6,925 nt of DNA from an uncultured Ruminococcus sp. (GCA_947178195.1 CAMWXM010000155.1:1-6925), one strand, 5' to 3'; positions 1 to 6,925 are shown, counted from the first letter of the stretch. Notes: generated from the letters alone by a model not told the origin. Translations and numbers: made by a program.

Positions 1-46
1 ATTGCGTACAATGTCAATACCCTCGTGCAATATTTTTGTACTTTTT

Positions 47-90
47 TTCGTCCCTGCTAGGGACGTGCGCACGTCCCCGGCAGGGACGAA
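47..90. repeat. 44-base near-perfect palindrome
   Basis: The two halves, 47-68 and 69-88/90, are reverse complements apart from one A:C mismatch (59/78) and one T:G pair (58/79). The arms end in TTCGTCCCTGC on the left and GCAGGGACGAA on the right. The core at 60-77 is a perfect 18-base palindrome (GGGACGTGCGCACGTCCC). The same bases can also form two tandem small hairpins, 49-65 and 72-88, because the CGTCCC/GGGACG arms occur twice. It is GC-rich in an AT-rich setting. It could be a repeated extragenic palindrome, a transcript-stabilising or attenuating hairpin, or one end of a small mobile repeat. No T-run follows it on either strand, so it is not a standard terminator. Confidence 0.8.
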
Positions 91-175
91 CGGGCATCCC
101 AAGCAGGAACAAGAGCGCGTGCCTGGAATGGACATGCCCGCGTCCGCAAAAGGAACGCGGAGCAGTCCTAGCAAA
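91..175. repeat. GC-rich structured region following the palindrome
   Basis: This continues the GC-rich island. CGGGCAT (91-97) is matched by ATGCCCG (134-140), and the stem can extend through GGACG (84-88) with CGTCC (141-145). A further hairpin, CCGCG (138-142) with CGCGG (156-160), also fits. At the island's edges TGCTAGG (55-61) is the reverse complement of CCTAGCA (167-173), so the whole block has imperfect inverted ends. The pairings overlap, so they are alternatives rather than one fold. The pattern resembles a small non-coding palindromic repeat unit. Whether it is multicopy in the genome cannot be seen here. Confidence 0.45.
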
Positions 176-188
176 AAACAGAAAAATG

Positions 189-197
189 TGGTACAAT
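189..197 (+). promoter_or_regulatory. Probable extended -10 promoter of the hsd operon
   Basis: TGGTACAAT combines a TG extended -10 element with a TACAAT -10 box, 45 bases before the hsdR start. The best -35 candidate at 17-base spacing is TAGCAA (169-174), a poor match lying on the edge of the GC-rich island. The extended -10 would compensate. Transcription would start near 204. This is a sequence match only. It is the best sigma-A-like site seen in the leader. Confidence 0.5.
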
Positions 198-241
198 GAA
201 GAGGGCAGAAGTATTGAAAAAATCAAAATGGGAAAGAAGTA

Positions 242-1777
242 ATGAATAATATTTATAATGAAGCAACTCGTGTCCAAATGCCGGCTTTGGTTCATCTTGA
301 ACGACTTGGATACAATTATTTTGGCAAAATAACTGAGGATATGGCGGGGACAGTATATGAGCCTGACACAAACATTCTCATTGATATTTTCAAACAACAA
401 TTTGAACAACTGAATCCCGAGCATAAGGGAGAAGCAGAACAGATTCTAAAATCTATTATTCAGGAACTTGATAATGATGACTTGGGAAAAAGTTTCTACC
501 ACCGTCTGTCATCAACATCGCCGGTTAAACTTATAGATTTTGACGATTTTACAAAAAACGCATATCATTGCACGGCTGAATTTACTTGTAAAAACGGACA
601 AGATGAATTCCGTCCTGATATTACGCTTTTCGTGAATGGTCTGCCGTTAGTGTTCATTGAAGTCAAGAAGCCTAATAATCACGGCGGTATGCTTGCAGAG
701 AGCGGACGTATGAACAGAAAGCGTTTCCCTAATAAGAAATTCCGCAGATTCATAAATATTACTCAACTTATGATTTTCTCTAATAATATGGAGTATGATG
801 CCGAGGGCGGTATTGTGCCTATTCAGGGAGCGTTTTATTGTACGGCTGCTAAACAGAGTGCGCCGTTTAACTGTTTCCGTGAAGAAAACCCGATGAATGA
901 TGATATTGCACCATATATCAAGGAATATCCCTATAAAGCTATTGATACTGAAATAGAGAAGAAGATACTGAAAGATTTTAACAATCAGGTAATACATACT
1001 TCTCCTGAATATCAGACAAATCTAAACGTCAATACGCCCACAAACCGTATTATCACCTCTATGTGTTCACCCGAACGCTTGCTGTTCATTCTCAAATACG
1101 GCATAGCTTATGTAAATATGGAGCGAGAGGTTGACGGTAAAATAGAAACCATAAATCAGAAGCACATTATGCGATATCAGCAGATGTTCGCTGCTTTTGC
1201 TATCCGTGATAAGCTCGCCGAAGGTATCAAGTCGGGCGTGGTATGGCACACTCAGGGCAGCGGAAAAACCGCTTTGTCATACTATTTGAGTTATATTCTC
1301 TCGGACTATTTTGCGCGTAATAACAAGGTTGCTAAGTTTTATTTTATAGTTGATCGTCTCGATTTGCTTGAACAGGCTTCTCAAGAATTTGAAGCCCGTG
1401 GGCTTGTTGTAAAGACCGCCAATAGCCGTGCAGAACTTATGGAGCAGTTCCGTAACAATCAGGCTCAGGAGGGTAACAGCGGACAGCAGGAGATCACGGT
1501 AGTCAATATTCAGCGTTTTGCGGAAGATAAAGAAAAAGTCAATTTACCTTCTTATGCTACCAATTTACAGCGCATATTCATCATTGATGAAGCACATAGA
1601 GGATATAATCCCAAAGGCAGTTTCCTTGCCAATCTATTCGATGCAGATGAAAACTCCATAAAAATAGCCTTGACAGGTACTCCGTTATTGGCTGCTGAGC
1701 GAGAGTCTTGGAAAGTATTTGGTAACTATTTGCATACCTATTATTACGATATTCGGCAGAAAGCTGAAAGACCATAA
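242..1777 (+). pseudogene. hsdR: Type I restriction endonuclease subunit R, 5' fragment (nuclease and first helicase domain)
   Basis: HsdR is the ATP-driven translocase and nuclease subunit of type I restriction enzymes. This 511-residue stretch starts at ATG 242, behind a weak GGGAAAGAAG-like ribosome site. It has the N-terminal PD-(D/E)xK nuclease (Asp126 in RPDITLF, Glu140 and Lys142 in FIEVKK, then a QLMIFSNNMEY segment). The first RecA-like motor domain follows, with Walker A TQGSGKT (337-343), the DEAH box (449-452) and TGTP (478-481). After about residue 503 (HTYYYD) the reading leaves the family and stops within a few residues. The remaining C-terminal part lies in another frame from about 1752. 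A family member is normally about 1000 residues or more, so this is half a protein. It could be made and might retain nuclease and ATP-binding folds, but without the second motor domain it should not translocate DNA. The family call is secure; loss of function is inferred. Confidence 0.9.
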
Positions 1778-2933
1778 TCTTTTGCAGGCTATCACACGTG
1801 TAAACAGACCATACAAGGATAACAAGTATGGATATATCATAGATTTTGCCGATATTAAGAGCAATTTTGAGCAGACAAATGAAGCATATCTGAAAGAGCT
1901 TAACAGGTTTAATGACCCTAATGAAGTCGGTGCTGATAATGTTACTGATACTTTCACTCAAGTCATTGAAGATAAAGAGGCTCTTGTTCAGCAAATGCGC
2001 GAGGTGCGACAAGTCCTTTTTGATTATACAACGGATAATGTGGAGGAATTCTGCTCCGAAATATCCACGATTGAAGACAAGCAGGAACTTATCAAACTGA
2101 AAAAAGTGCTTATATCTGCTCGCGACTGTTGCAATGTTGTCCGCACTTTCGGTGACGATGAACTGAAAGAAGCCTTTGCAAGGCTTGAAATTACAAGACT
2201 TCCCGAAATGATAAGGGAAGTTCAGCGGCAAATCGACACGATAAACCAAAAAGAAGCGTTTGACAGCGACGACTCCACAAGGCAGCTTATAAACGAAGCG
2301 ATGCAAGACATCACCTTCAATTTCTCCAAAATCAGTGATGAAGAATTGCATATGGGTTATATGAGTAAGGAGGAATTCCATGAAAAATGGGAAAAAACAA
2401 TACGCTCCTTCACCGAAAATATCGACCAGGATGATCCTGAATTTATCTCAATAAGAGAAGCCTTTATGCAGCGTTTCAAAGAGTTCGGATTCGCCGCCGA
2501 TACGGTACACGAATTTGAAGAACGTTCTAAGGCATTGGATGAGGTTCTCAAAAAGCTAGCGGAACTTCAGAAAAGAAATAATGCTCTTATGCGTAAATAC
2601 AACGGCGATTCTAAATTTGCAAGAGTTCATAAGAGAATAAGGGAAGAGAACGCTCAAAGAAAGGCAAAGGGACAGTCTCCCATAATCGGAGAGTTTGACG
2701 AGTCTATTATGGAATTTCTCAAGGCTATAAAAGATGATGTTGATCAAAAGGTATTTGACCGTAATGATATATTGAAAAAGGACGCATACTTTGAACAAAC
2801 CGTAATGTCACAAGTGAAACAAGGAATGGACACGTTGCATTTGAAAGGCACACGGGAGGACAGGCTGTTCATTCAGACAAGAATTTCATCGCAGTATCTT
2901 AGCCAGTACAATGCCACCTATCCAAGTGCTTGA
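1752..2933 (+). pseudogene. hsdR: Type I restriction endonuclease subunit R, 3' fragment (end of motor domain and helical C-terminus)
   Basis: Recognisable HsdR sequence resumes at FGRKLKDHNLLQ and runs for about 393 residues to a TGA. It starts with helicase motif VI (QAITRVNRPY), then the YGYIIDFADIK segment typical of HsdR. A long helical, charged C-terminal region follows, which in the family contacts the methylase core. The open frame extends upstream only to a TTG at 1719 with no sensible ribosome site, so independent translation is unlikely. Compared with an intact HsdR, the stretch between TGTP and motif VI is missing, including the second RecA-like domain's early motifs (the LLTGFDAP-type segment). 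I estimate roughly 150-190 residues lost. The join is also out of frame with the 5' fragment, so simple read-through cannot rebuild the enzyme. It ends 19 bases before hsdM. Confidence 0.85.
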
Positions 2934-2936
2934 CGA

Positions 2937-2943
2937 TTAGGAG
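2937..2943 (+). promoter_or_regulatory. Ribosome binding site of hsdM
   Basis: TTAGGAG lies 9 bases before ATG 2953, directly after the hsdR stop codon. It fixes the hsdM start and supports co-transcription of hsdR and hsdM. Confidence 0.75.
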
Positions 2944-2952
2944 TAAAAATAA

Positions 2953-4581
2953 ATGGATTTTCAGATAAAAGAAAAAACAGTATCGCTTATTGACTCATTG
3001 AAATCAACATGCCAGACCTATGGCATGGGAAATGATGGAAATGAGTATAAGATCATTACTCAAGTGTTCCTGTATAAATATCTAAACGATAAGTTTGGGT
3101 ATGAAATCAAAAAGCTTGATAAGCGTATCGCTTTGGCTGAAAAGTGGGAGCTTGCATATTCAGAGTTATCGGAAGATGACAGAGACGACTTGTTCGATGC
3201 AATGAATCCCGATGTCCCTCGTCTTAATCCCGAACACCTAATCTCGCATTTATGGAATCAGCAGGCAAAGGGCGATTTTGACCTTATTTTTGATCAGACA
3301 ATGATTGACATAGCCGACAAAAATATAGATATATTCTCAACTCAGACAACACAAAATACGAAAATTCCTCTGTTTGAAAAACTCACTCAGTATGTAACCG
3401 ATGAGGCACAAAGAGCGCCGTTTGCCCGTGCATTGGTGGATAAGCTCGTAAACTTCTCTTTTGAGGAAACGTTCTCGGAGCATTATGATTTCTTTGCCGC
3501 TATATTTGAGTATCTTATCAAGGACTACAATACAGCGGGCGGTGGCAAGTATGCGGAGTATTATACCCCTCATGCTATTGCTACCATTATGGCAAGGCTT
3601 TTGGTTGGTGATGATGCTGACTTGCACAATATAGAGTGCTACGACCCTTCAGCAGGAACGGGTACACTGCTAATGGCTCTCGGTCATCAGATCGGTGAGG
3701 ATAGGTGTACTATTTTTGCGCAGGATATTTCTCGGCGCAGTAATAAAATGCTTAAACTGAACCTTATTCTGAATGGGCTTGTTTCCTCTCTTGATCACGC
3801 TATTCAGGGAGATACGCTCGTTGCACCATATCACAAGAGCGATGACGGACAATCCCTCAGAACATTCGACTATGTGGTGTCAAATCCGCCGTTTAAAATG
3901 GATTTCTCGGATACAAGGGAGAAAATCGCAGCTATGCCTGCTAGATTCTGGGCAGGAGTTCCAAAAGTTCCTGCAAAGAAAAAAGAGAGTATGTCTATCT
4001 ATACTTGCTTTATTCAACACGTTATAAACTCGCTGAAAAAGGACGGCAAGGGTGCTATCGTTGTTCCTACGGGATTTCTGACTGCAAAGAGCAGTGTTGA
4101 GGGTACAGTGCTGAAAAAGCTCGTTGACGATCATATTGTATGCGGCGCTATAAGTATGCCTTCAAACGTTTTCGCTAATACCAGCACAAATGTTTCAGTT
4201 CTGTTTTTTGATAATTCAAGAACTGCCGAAAAGGTTGTGCTGATAGATGCGTCAAAGCTTGGCGAGGAATACAAGGACGGCAATAATCAAAAGCGCAGAC
4301 TTCGTCTGGAAGAAATAGAGAAAATCATCACCACATTCCGCAATAAAGAAGTTGTGGAAGATTTCTCGGTTGCTGTTACCTATGATGAGATTATCAAACA
4401 GAAATATTTACTTGCAGCAGGACAGTATTTTTGTGTAAAAATGGAATATGTGAAGCTTACACAAAAGGAATTTGAAACTAAAATGGCTGAATTTAAGTCA
4501 GAACTGCAATTTTTCTTTGATGAAGGAAATGCTTTGCAAGCTGAAATTATGAAACAGTTAAGCAAAGTGAAATACAAGTGA
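2953..4581 (+). CDS. hsdM: Type I restriction-modification system DNA methyltransferase subunit M (adenine-N6)
   Basis: HsdM transfers a methyl group from SAM to adenine N6 in the target chosen by HsdS. Two M and one S form the methylase core. The 542-residue product is of ordinary family length and reads without interruption. A helical N-terminal domain (about 1-170) is followed by the conserved YAEYYTPHAIA segment (200-210), SAM motif I DPSAGTGTLL (231-240), the acidic AQD of motif II (256-258) and the catalytic NPPF (311-314), with ISRRSNKM between them. The C-terminal part (about 320-542) holds the MSIYTCFIQH and IVVPTGFLT segments typical of HsdM, then a helical tail. It sits between broken hsdR and broken hsdS in the same operon, with a good ribosome site upstream. 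It is the only intact subunit of the three. HsdM alone does not recognise DNA, so activity depends on an S subunit. Assignment is by motif reading and is secure. Confidence 0.96.
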   Translation: MDFQIKEKTVSLIDSLKSTCQTYGMGNDGNEYKIITQVFLYKYLNDKFGYEIKKLDKRIALAEKWELAYSELSEDDRDDLFDAMNPDVPRLNPEHLISHLWNQQAKGDFDLIFDQTMIDIADKNIDIFSTQTTQNTKIPLFEKLTQYVTDEAQRAPFARALVDKLVNFSFEETFSEHYDFFAAIFEYLIKDYNTAGGGKYAEYYTPHAIATIMARLLVGDDADLHNIECYDPSAGTGTLLMALGHQIGEDRCTIFAQDISRRSNKMLKLNLILNGLVSSLDHAIQGDTLVAPYHKSDDGQSLRTFDYVVSNPPFKMDFSDTREKIAAMPARFWAGVPKVPAKKKESMSIYTCFIQHVINSLKKDGKGAIVVPTGFLTAKSSVEGTVLKKLVDDHIVCGAISMPSNVFANTSTNVSVLFFDNSRTAEKVVLIDASKLGEEYKDGNNQKRRLRLEEIEKIITTFRNKEVVEDFSVAVTYDEIIKQKYLLAAGQYFCVKMEYVKLTQKEFETKMAEFKSELQFFFDEGNALQAEIMKQLSKVKYK

Positions 4582-4602
4582 TTTGTCCATAGAATATAGG
4601 TT

Positions 4603-4608
4603 AAAGGA
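4603..4608 (+). promoter_or_regulatory. Ribosome binding site of hsdS
   Basis: AAAGGA lies 9 bases before ATG 4618 in the 36-base gap after hsdM. It supports ATG 4618 as the original hsdS start. Confidence 0.65.
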
Positions 4609-4617
4609 AATATCATT

Positions 4618-4839
4618 ATGATTTACAATGAGAGTATATATAACAAAGAATGGAAAACAAAAAAACTATCTGATTTAGGCGAATTCTCTAGAGGCAAATC
4701 AAAACACCGTCCTCGAAACGATCCTCGTTTATTTGAAGGAGGCGGTTATCCTTTGGTTCAAACTGGAGAAATAAAAGAAGCAAATCTGTATAACATCACA
4801 CAAGCAAGAATATGGAGAATTCGGATTAAAACAAAGTAA
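4618..4839 (+). pseudogene. hsdS: Type I specificity subunit S, 5' fragment before the frameshift
   Basis: The first 58 residues are a clear HsdS N-terminus: EWKTKKLSDLGEFSRGKSKHR, then the RNDPRLFEGGGYPLVQTGEI block of a first target-recognition domain. After Tyr58 (4789-4791) the frame drifts into 15 unrelated residues and stops at 4839. From 4790 a different frame continues the domain as ITSHKQEYGEFG, then LKQSKIWDRDTLCITIAAN. Adding two bases (one TA) in the TATA at 4789-4792 would join the two parts cleanly as NLYITSHKQEY. So the lesion reads as a 2-base deletion in a very short TA run. A sequencing or assembly error is possible, though the base context is not an error-prone homopolymer. 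As read, the product is a 73-residue fragment without function in target recognition. Confidence 0.85.
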
Positions 4840-5878
4840 AATATGGGATAGGGATACATTGTGTATAACTATCGCTGCCAATATAGCTGAAACTGCATTA
4901 CTCTCTTATCCTATGTGTTTTCCCGATAGTGTTGTCGGTTTTAGGGCTTATGAGGGAATTTCGACCGAGAGATTTATGTACTATGTATTTTCCTTTATTA
5001 GAAATTCTATACAAAACTCTGTAACAGGCAGCACGCAAGACAATATCAATATAGATTATTTAACCTCGCTTGATTTCAAAATACCATCTAAAAATGATCA
5101 GGATAAAATCGTTGACACATTGTCAGCTATAGATTTAAAAATCCTTTCAAACAATAGAATAAGCGATAAATTACAACAAATGTCCATAACAACCTATATG
5201 CATCTGTTTTACGATAAAGAAAGCAATGGAAAATTAGGAGATATACTGATTGAAAACCCTAAATCAAACATTCAGGTGGGTGAAGCTGAGGGCAAATCAG
5301 GTGATTATCCATTTTTCACAAGCGGAGATGCAATTTTAAGATGGACTAATCCTATTGTTGATGGTAGAAATATTCTTCTCAATACCGGTGGTAATGCCGG
5401 AGTTAAGTTTTATGTAGGGAAAACCGCCTATTCAACTGATACTTGGTGTATAACAGCCAAAGATAATATGGAAGACTATCTGTATCTCTTACTAAATAGC
5501 ATTTACCAAGAACTTAACTTAAAATTTTTTCAAGGAACAGGATTAAAACACCTACAAAAACCTCTCTTGAAAGATAGGGCAATATACATTCCTTCCAAAA
5601 AGGAATTATTAGATTTTAACGCAAATATAAAGCCTTGGCTTTCTATGATTTCCGACAAAACAAGAGAATCATTTCGACTTTCCGCTCTCCGCGATTGGCT
5701 TCTTCCTATGCTGATGAACGGTCAAGTAAGAATTATGGACGAGCAAGAAGAACAGTCGCAAATCAATGATTCGGGTTTTGAACAATGGCTCACAAATCAA
5801 GGTATTGCAGCCCGCGGTGATGTGGATATGGAAGTGCTGCGAAATATTTATGAGGCGATGGACAACGATGACAAGTGA
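4790..5878 (+). pseudogene. hsdS: Type I specificity subunit S, remainder after the frameshift (rest of TRD1, TRD2, C-terminal helix)
   Basis: HsdS selects the two-part DNA target of the methylase and of the restriction complex. From the shift point the gene is open to a TGA at 5878. The order is: rest of the first recognition domain (AANIAETALL, CFPDSVVGF, GSTQDNINIDYL), the central helical spacer (KNDQDKIVDTLSAIDLKI), a second recognition domain (GKLGDILIENP, YPFFTSGDAILRW, NTGGNAGVKF, FFQGTGLKHLQKPLL), and the closing conserved region (SALRDWLLPMLMNG). About 50 residues of acidic tail follow, ending EAMDNDDK. With the 5' fragment it would total about 420 residues, normal for a two-domain HsdS. 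The first usable downstream start, TTG 4859 with AGGGA four bases before it, would give a 339-residue protein lacking the front of TRD1. Whether that is made or works is unknown. The stop codon overlaps the start of the next gene. Confidence 0.85.
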
Positions 5879-6443
5879 ACAAATCAAAATCAAGGCAGAT
5901 GAGGTACTGACTAAATATGTACCAAGAGGCGGCGCATATAAGAAATTTGACAGCATTATGTCTGGCGAAAATATTAAATTCAAATCAGTTGCGACAAAAG
6001 ATAGTTTTCTTGGGATTTTTACCCATGCAAACAATGGACAAGCTTACATAATGGTTAATGATACTATCACTAATGATGGCAGACGGAATTTTACGATTGC
6101 CCACGAACTCGGTCATTATTTCCTCTGTCATGAATTGAAGAACGGGCAATGTTTTGATGCAGATATTCTTGAGGACGGTACTGCGGTAGATGCAATAGAA
6201 CGTGAAGCAAATTATTTTGCAAGCTGTCTGCTTATGCCCGAAAGCAAGGTAAGGTCAGCATTTCTCAGTATGCTCCAACGTTCGCGCAAGGCTAAGGTCA
6301 AAGATTTTCTTAATGTTCGGAACGATGTTACTTGGGGTATTTGGTGCGGAATCGGGAGCGAACTCAAGAAGCGTTATGGCGTATCAGACGCGGCATTGAG
6401 ATATAGGTTGTCAAGGCTTGGATTGGCAATGTTTTCGTTTTAA
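5868..6443 (+). CDS. ImmA/IrrE family zinc metallopeptidase
   Basis: Proteins of this family cleave a regulator, classically an XRE-type repressor (ImmA on ImmR, IrrE on DdrO), to switch on a stress or mobile-element response. The 191-residue product has the gluzincin-like motif HELGH (79-83) within NFTIAHELGHYFLCHE. A downstream acidic segment EREANYFASCLLMP (111-124) follows, where Glu111 or Glu113 would be the third zinc ligand. The C-terminal YGVSDAALRYRLSRLGL (170-186) is typical of the family. It has no HTH domain of its own, no signal peptide and no membrane segment, so it should be cytoplasmic. I chose ATG 5868 (MTSEQIKIKADEVL) because residues encoded upstream look non-family. This start overlaps the hsdS end by 11 bases, suggesting translational coupling, and a GAGG at 5852-5855 could serve as ribosome site. 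ATG 5850 is an alternative. No repressor partner is visible in the window, so its substrate is unknown. Confidence 0.9.
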   Translation: MTSEQIKIKADEVLTKYVPRGGAYKKFDSIMSGENIKFKSVATKDSFLGIFTHANNGQAYIMVNDTITNDGRRNFTIAHELGHYFLCHELKNGQCFDADILEDGTAVDAIEREANYFASCLLMPESKVRSAFLSMLQRSRKAKVKDFLNVRNDVTWGIWCGIGSELKKRYGVSDAALRYRLSRLGLAMFSF

Positions 6444-6463
6444 GGACTTGATTTTCAATAATG

Positions 6464-6470
6464 AAAGGAG
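6464..6470 (+). promoter_or_regulatory. Ribosome binding site of the last gene
   Basis: AAAGGAG lies 6 bases before ATG 6477. It is among the strongest ribosome sites in the window and decides the start of the partial gene. It lies inside the 33-base gap after the metallopeptidase gene. Confidence 0.8.
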
Positions 6471-6476
6471 ATTATT

Positions 6477-6925
6477 ATGCTTATACATGAAATTGTTGAA
6501 TATTGTAATACTGAATATCGTAACGCAGATACTACTCACTTGTGCGGAAATTGTAATCATCCTTCGGTATGTTCTGGAAGTTGTAAGAACTGTCTTAAAC
6601 AAATACATTTTCCTTCAAAATATCCTGATGGGAAAAAGGATTATGATTGCGAAAATATGATTAATTTCTACGTCTGCGATTATACAAATAAATATGCTTC
6701 TGAAATTCTGTACTTACTTCGTAAAAGTGAGAAACTGAAAGAGATAGATGAATATCATATTCTTTCGATTGGCTGTGGTGCTGCTCCAGATCTTATGGCT
6801 TTTGAGAAATATGCTTATGATGCTGATTCTAATAAAGACATACGTTATTTTGGGGTGGATGTTAATTCATTATGGCAACCGATACATAACAAAATAAAGA
6901 ATTATTCAAGTGGTTATATAAATAG
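6477..6925 (+). CDS. Unrecognised protein with N-terminal cysteine cluster and SAM-methyltransferase-like fold (3' end cut by window)
   Basis: The frame is open from ATG 6477 to the window end: 149 residues with no stop, so the C-terminus is missing. The N-terminal part has a dense cysteine cluster, C23-x2-C26-x5-C32-x3-C36-x2-C39 (LCGNCNHPSVCSGSCKNC), with further Cys at 10, 58 and 67. This spacing suggests a bound zinc or an iron-sulfur cluster. Residues 94-111 (HILSIGCGAAPDLMAFEK) look like motif I of a Rossmann-fold SAM methyltransferase, and YFGVDVN (124-130) looks like the following acidic strand end that holds the SAM ribose. The methyl acceptor cannot be read because the catalytic half is absent. 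It follows the metallopeptidase gene by 33 bases on the same strand and very likely shares its transcript. I do not recognise a named family. A catalytically inactive SAM-binding protein remains possible. Confidence 0.75.
   Translation, partial: MLIHEIVEYCNTEYRNADTTHLCGNCNHPSVCSGSCKNCLKQIHFPSKYPDGKKDYDCENMINFYVCDYTNKYASEILYLLRKSEKLKEIDEYHILSIGCGAAPDLMAFEKYAYDADSNKDIRYFGVDVNSLWQPIHNKIKNYSSGYIN

Noticed and set aside
47..90. Palindrome as a rho-independent terminator.
   Set aside because: On the + strand it is preceded, not followed, by the T-run, and on the - strand it is followed by A residues. Neither orientation gives a stem plus T-tract.
2..199. A 65-codon open frame at the left end.
   Set aside because: It overlaps the previous frame, begins with TTG without a ribosome site, and is explained by the GC-rich island.
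36..242. A 68-codon open frame whose stop overlaps the hsdR start (TAATG).
   Set aside because: It runs through the palindromic island and the promoter, has no ribosome site, and its residues (rich in Arg, Gly and Pro) reflect the GC-rich repeat rather than a protein.
1581..2381. A 266-codon open frame on the - strand.
   Set aside because: It is antisense to the two hsdR fragments across the deletion join, has no family resemblance and no ribosome site. It is a by-product of hsdR codon use.
242..2933. hsdR as a naturally split two-subunit enzyme.
   Set aside because: The second part has no credible start, the frames overlap at the join, and a conserved block of the motor domain is missing rather than divided.
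5766..5867. An upstream-extended start for the metallopeptidase.
   Set aside because: The added residues are the shifted frame of the hsdS tail and do not look like the family's N-terminus. ATG 5868 gives a normal start.
6418..6660. An 80-codon open frame overlapping the last gene.
   Set aside because: It lies in another frame across the end of the peptidase gene and the start of the Cys-cluster gene. The latter has the strong ribosome site and the recognisable motifs.

Overview
The window is one end of a defence-type operon, all on the + strand. The host looks like a low-GC Gram-positive anaerobe of the gut Clostridia kind. This is inferred from AT-rich codon use, strong AGGAG-type ribosome binding sites with 6-9 base spacing, and the character of the HsdM and HsdS proteins. 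The sequence does not settle the genus.

Bases 1-241 contain no convincing gene. They hold a GC-rich, strongly self-complementary island (about 47-175) that stands out from the AT-rich surroundings. A likely extended -10 promoter (189-197) follows it, just before the operon.

Bases 242-5878 are a type I restriction-modification cassette in the order hsdR-hsdM-hsdS. Two of its three genes are broken. In hsdR, one segment has been lost at about 1750: the reading jumps from just after the TGTP helicase motif straight to the QAITRVNRP motif, and the frame changes at the join. In hsdS, the reading frame shifts at about 4789-4793, consistent with loss of one TA unit in a short TATA run inside the first target-recognition domain. 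HsdM (2953-4581) is full length and keeps its SAM-binding and NPPF catalytic motifs. As read, the cassette should not restrict DNA. Methylation is doubtful unless an HsdS product is restored or supplied from elsewhere.

Bases 5868-6925 carry two further genes joined closely to the cassette. The first is an intact ImmA/IrrE-type zinc metallopeptidase of 191 residues whose start overlaps the end of hsdS. The second, 33 bases later with a strong ribosome binding site, runs off the window edge. It has a cysteine cluster near its N-terminus followed by a Rossmann-type SAM-binding motif. I do not recognise its named family. This protease plus Cys-cluster methyltransferase-like pair remains open while hsdR and hsdS have decayed, which makes it the part most worth following up.
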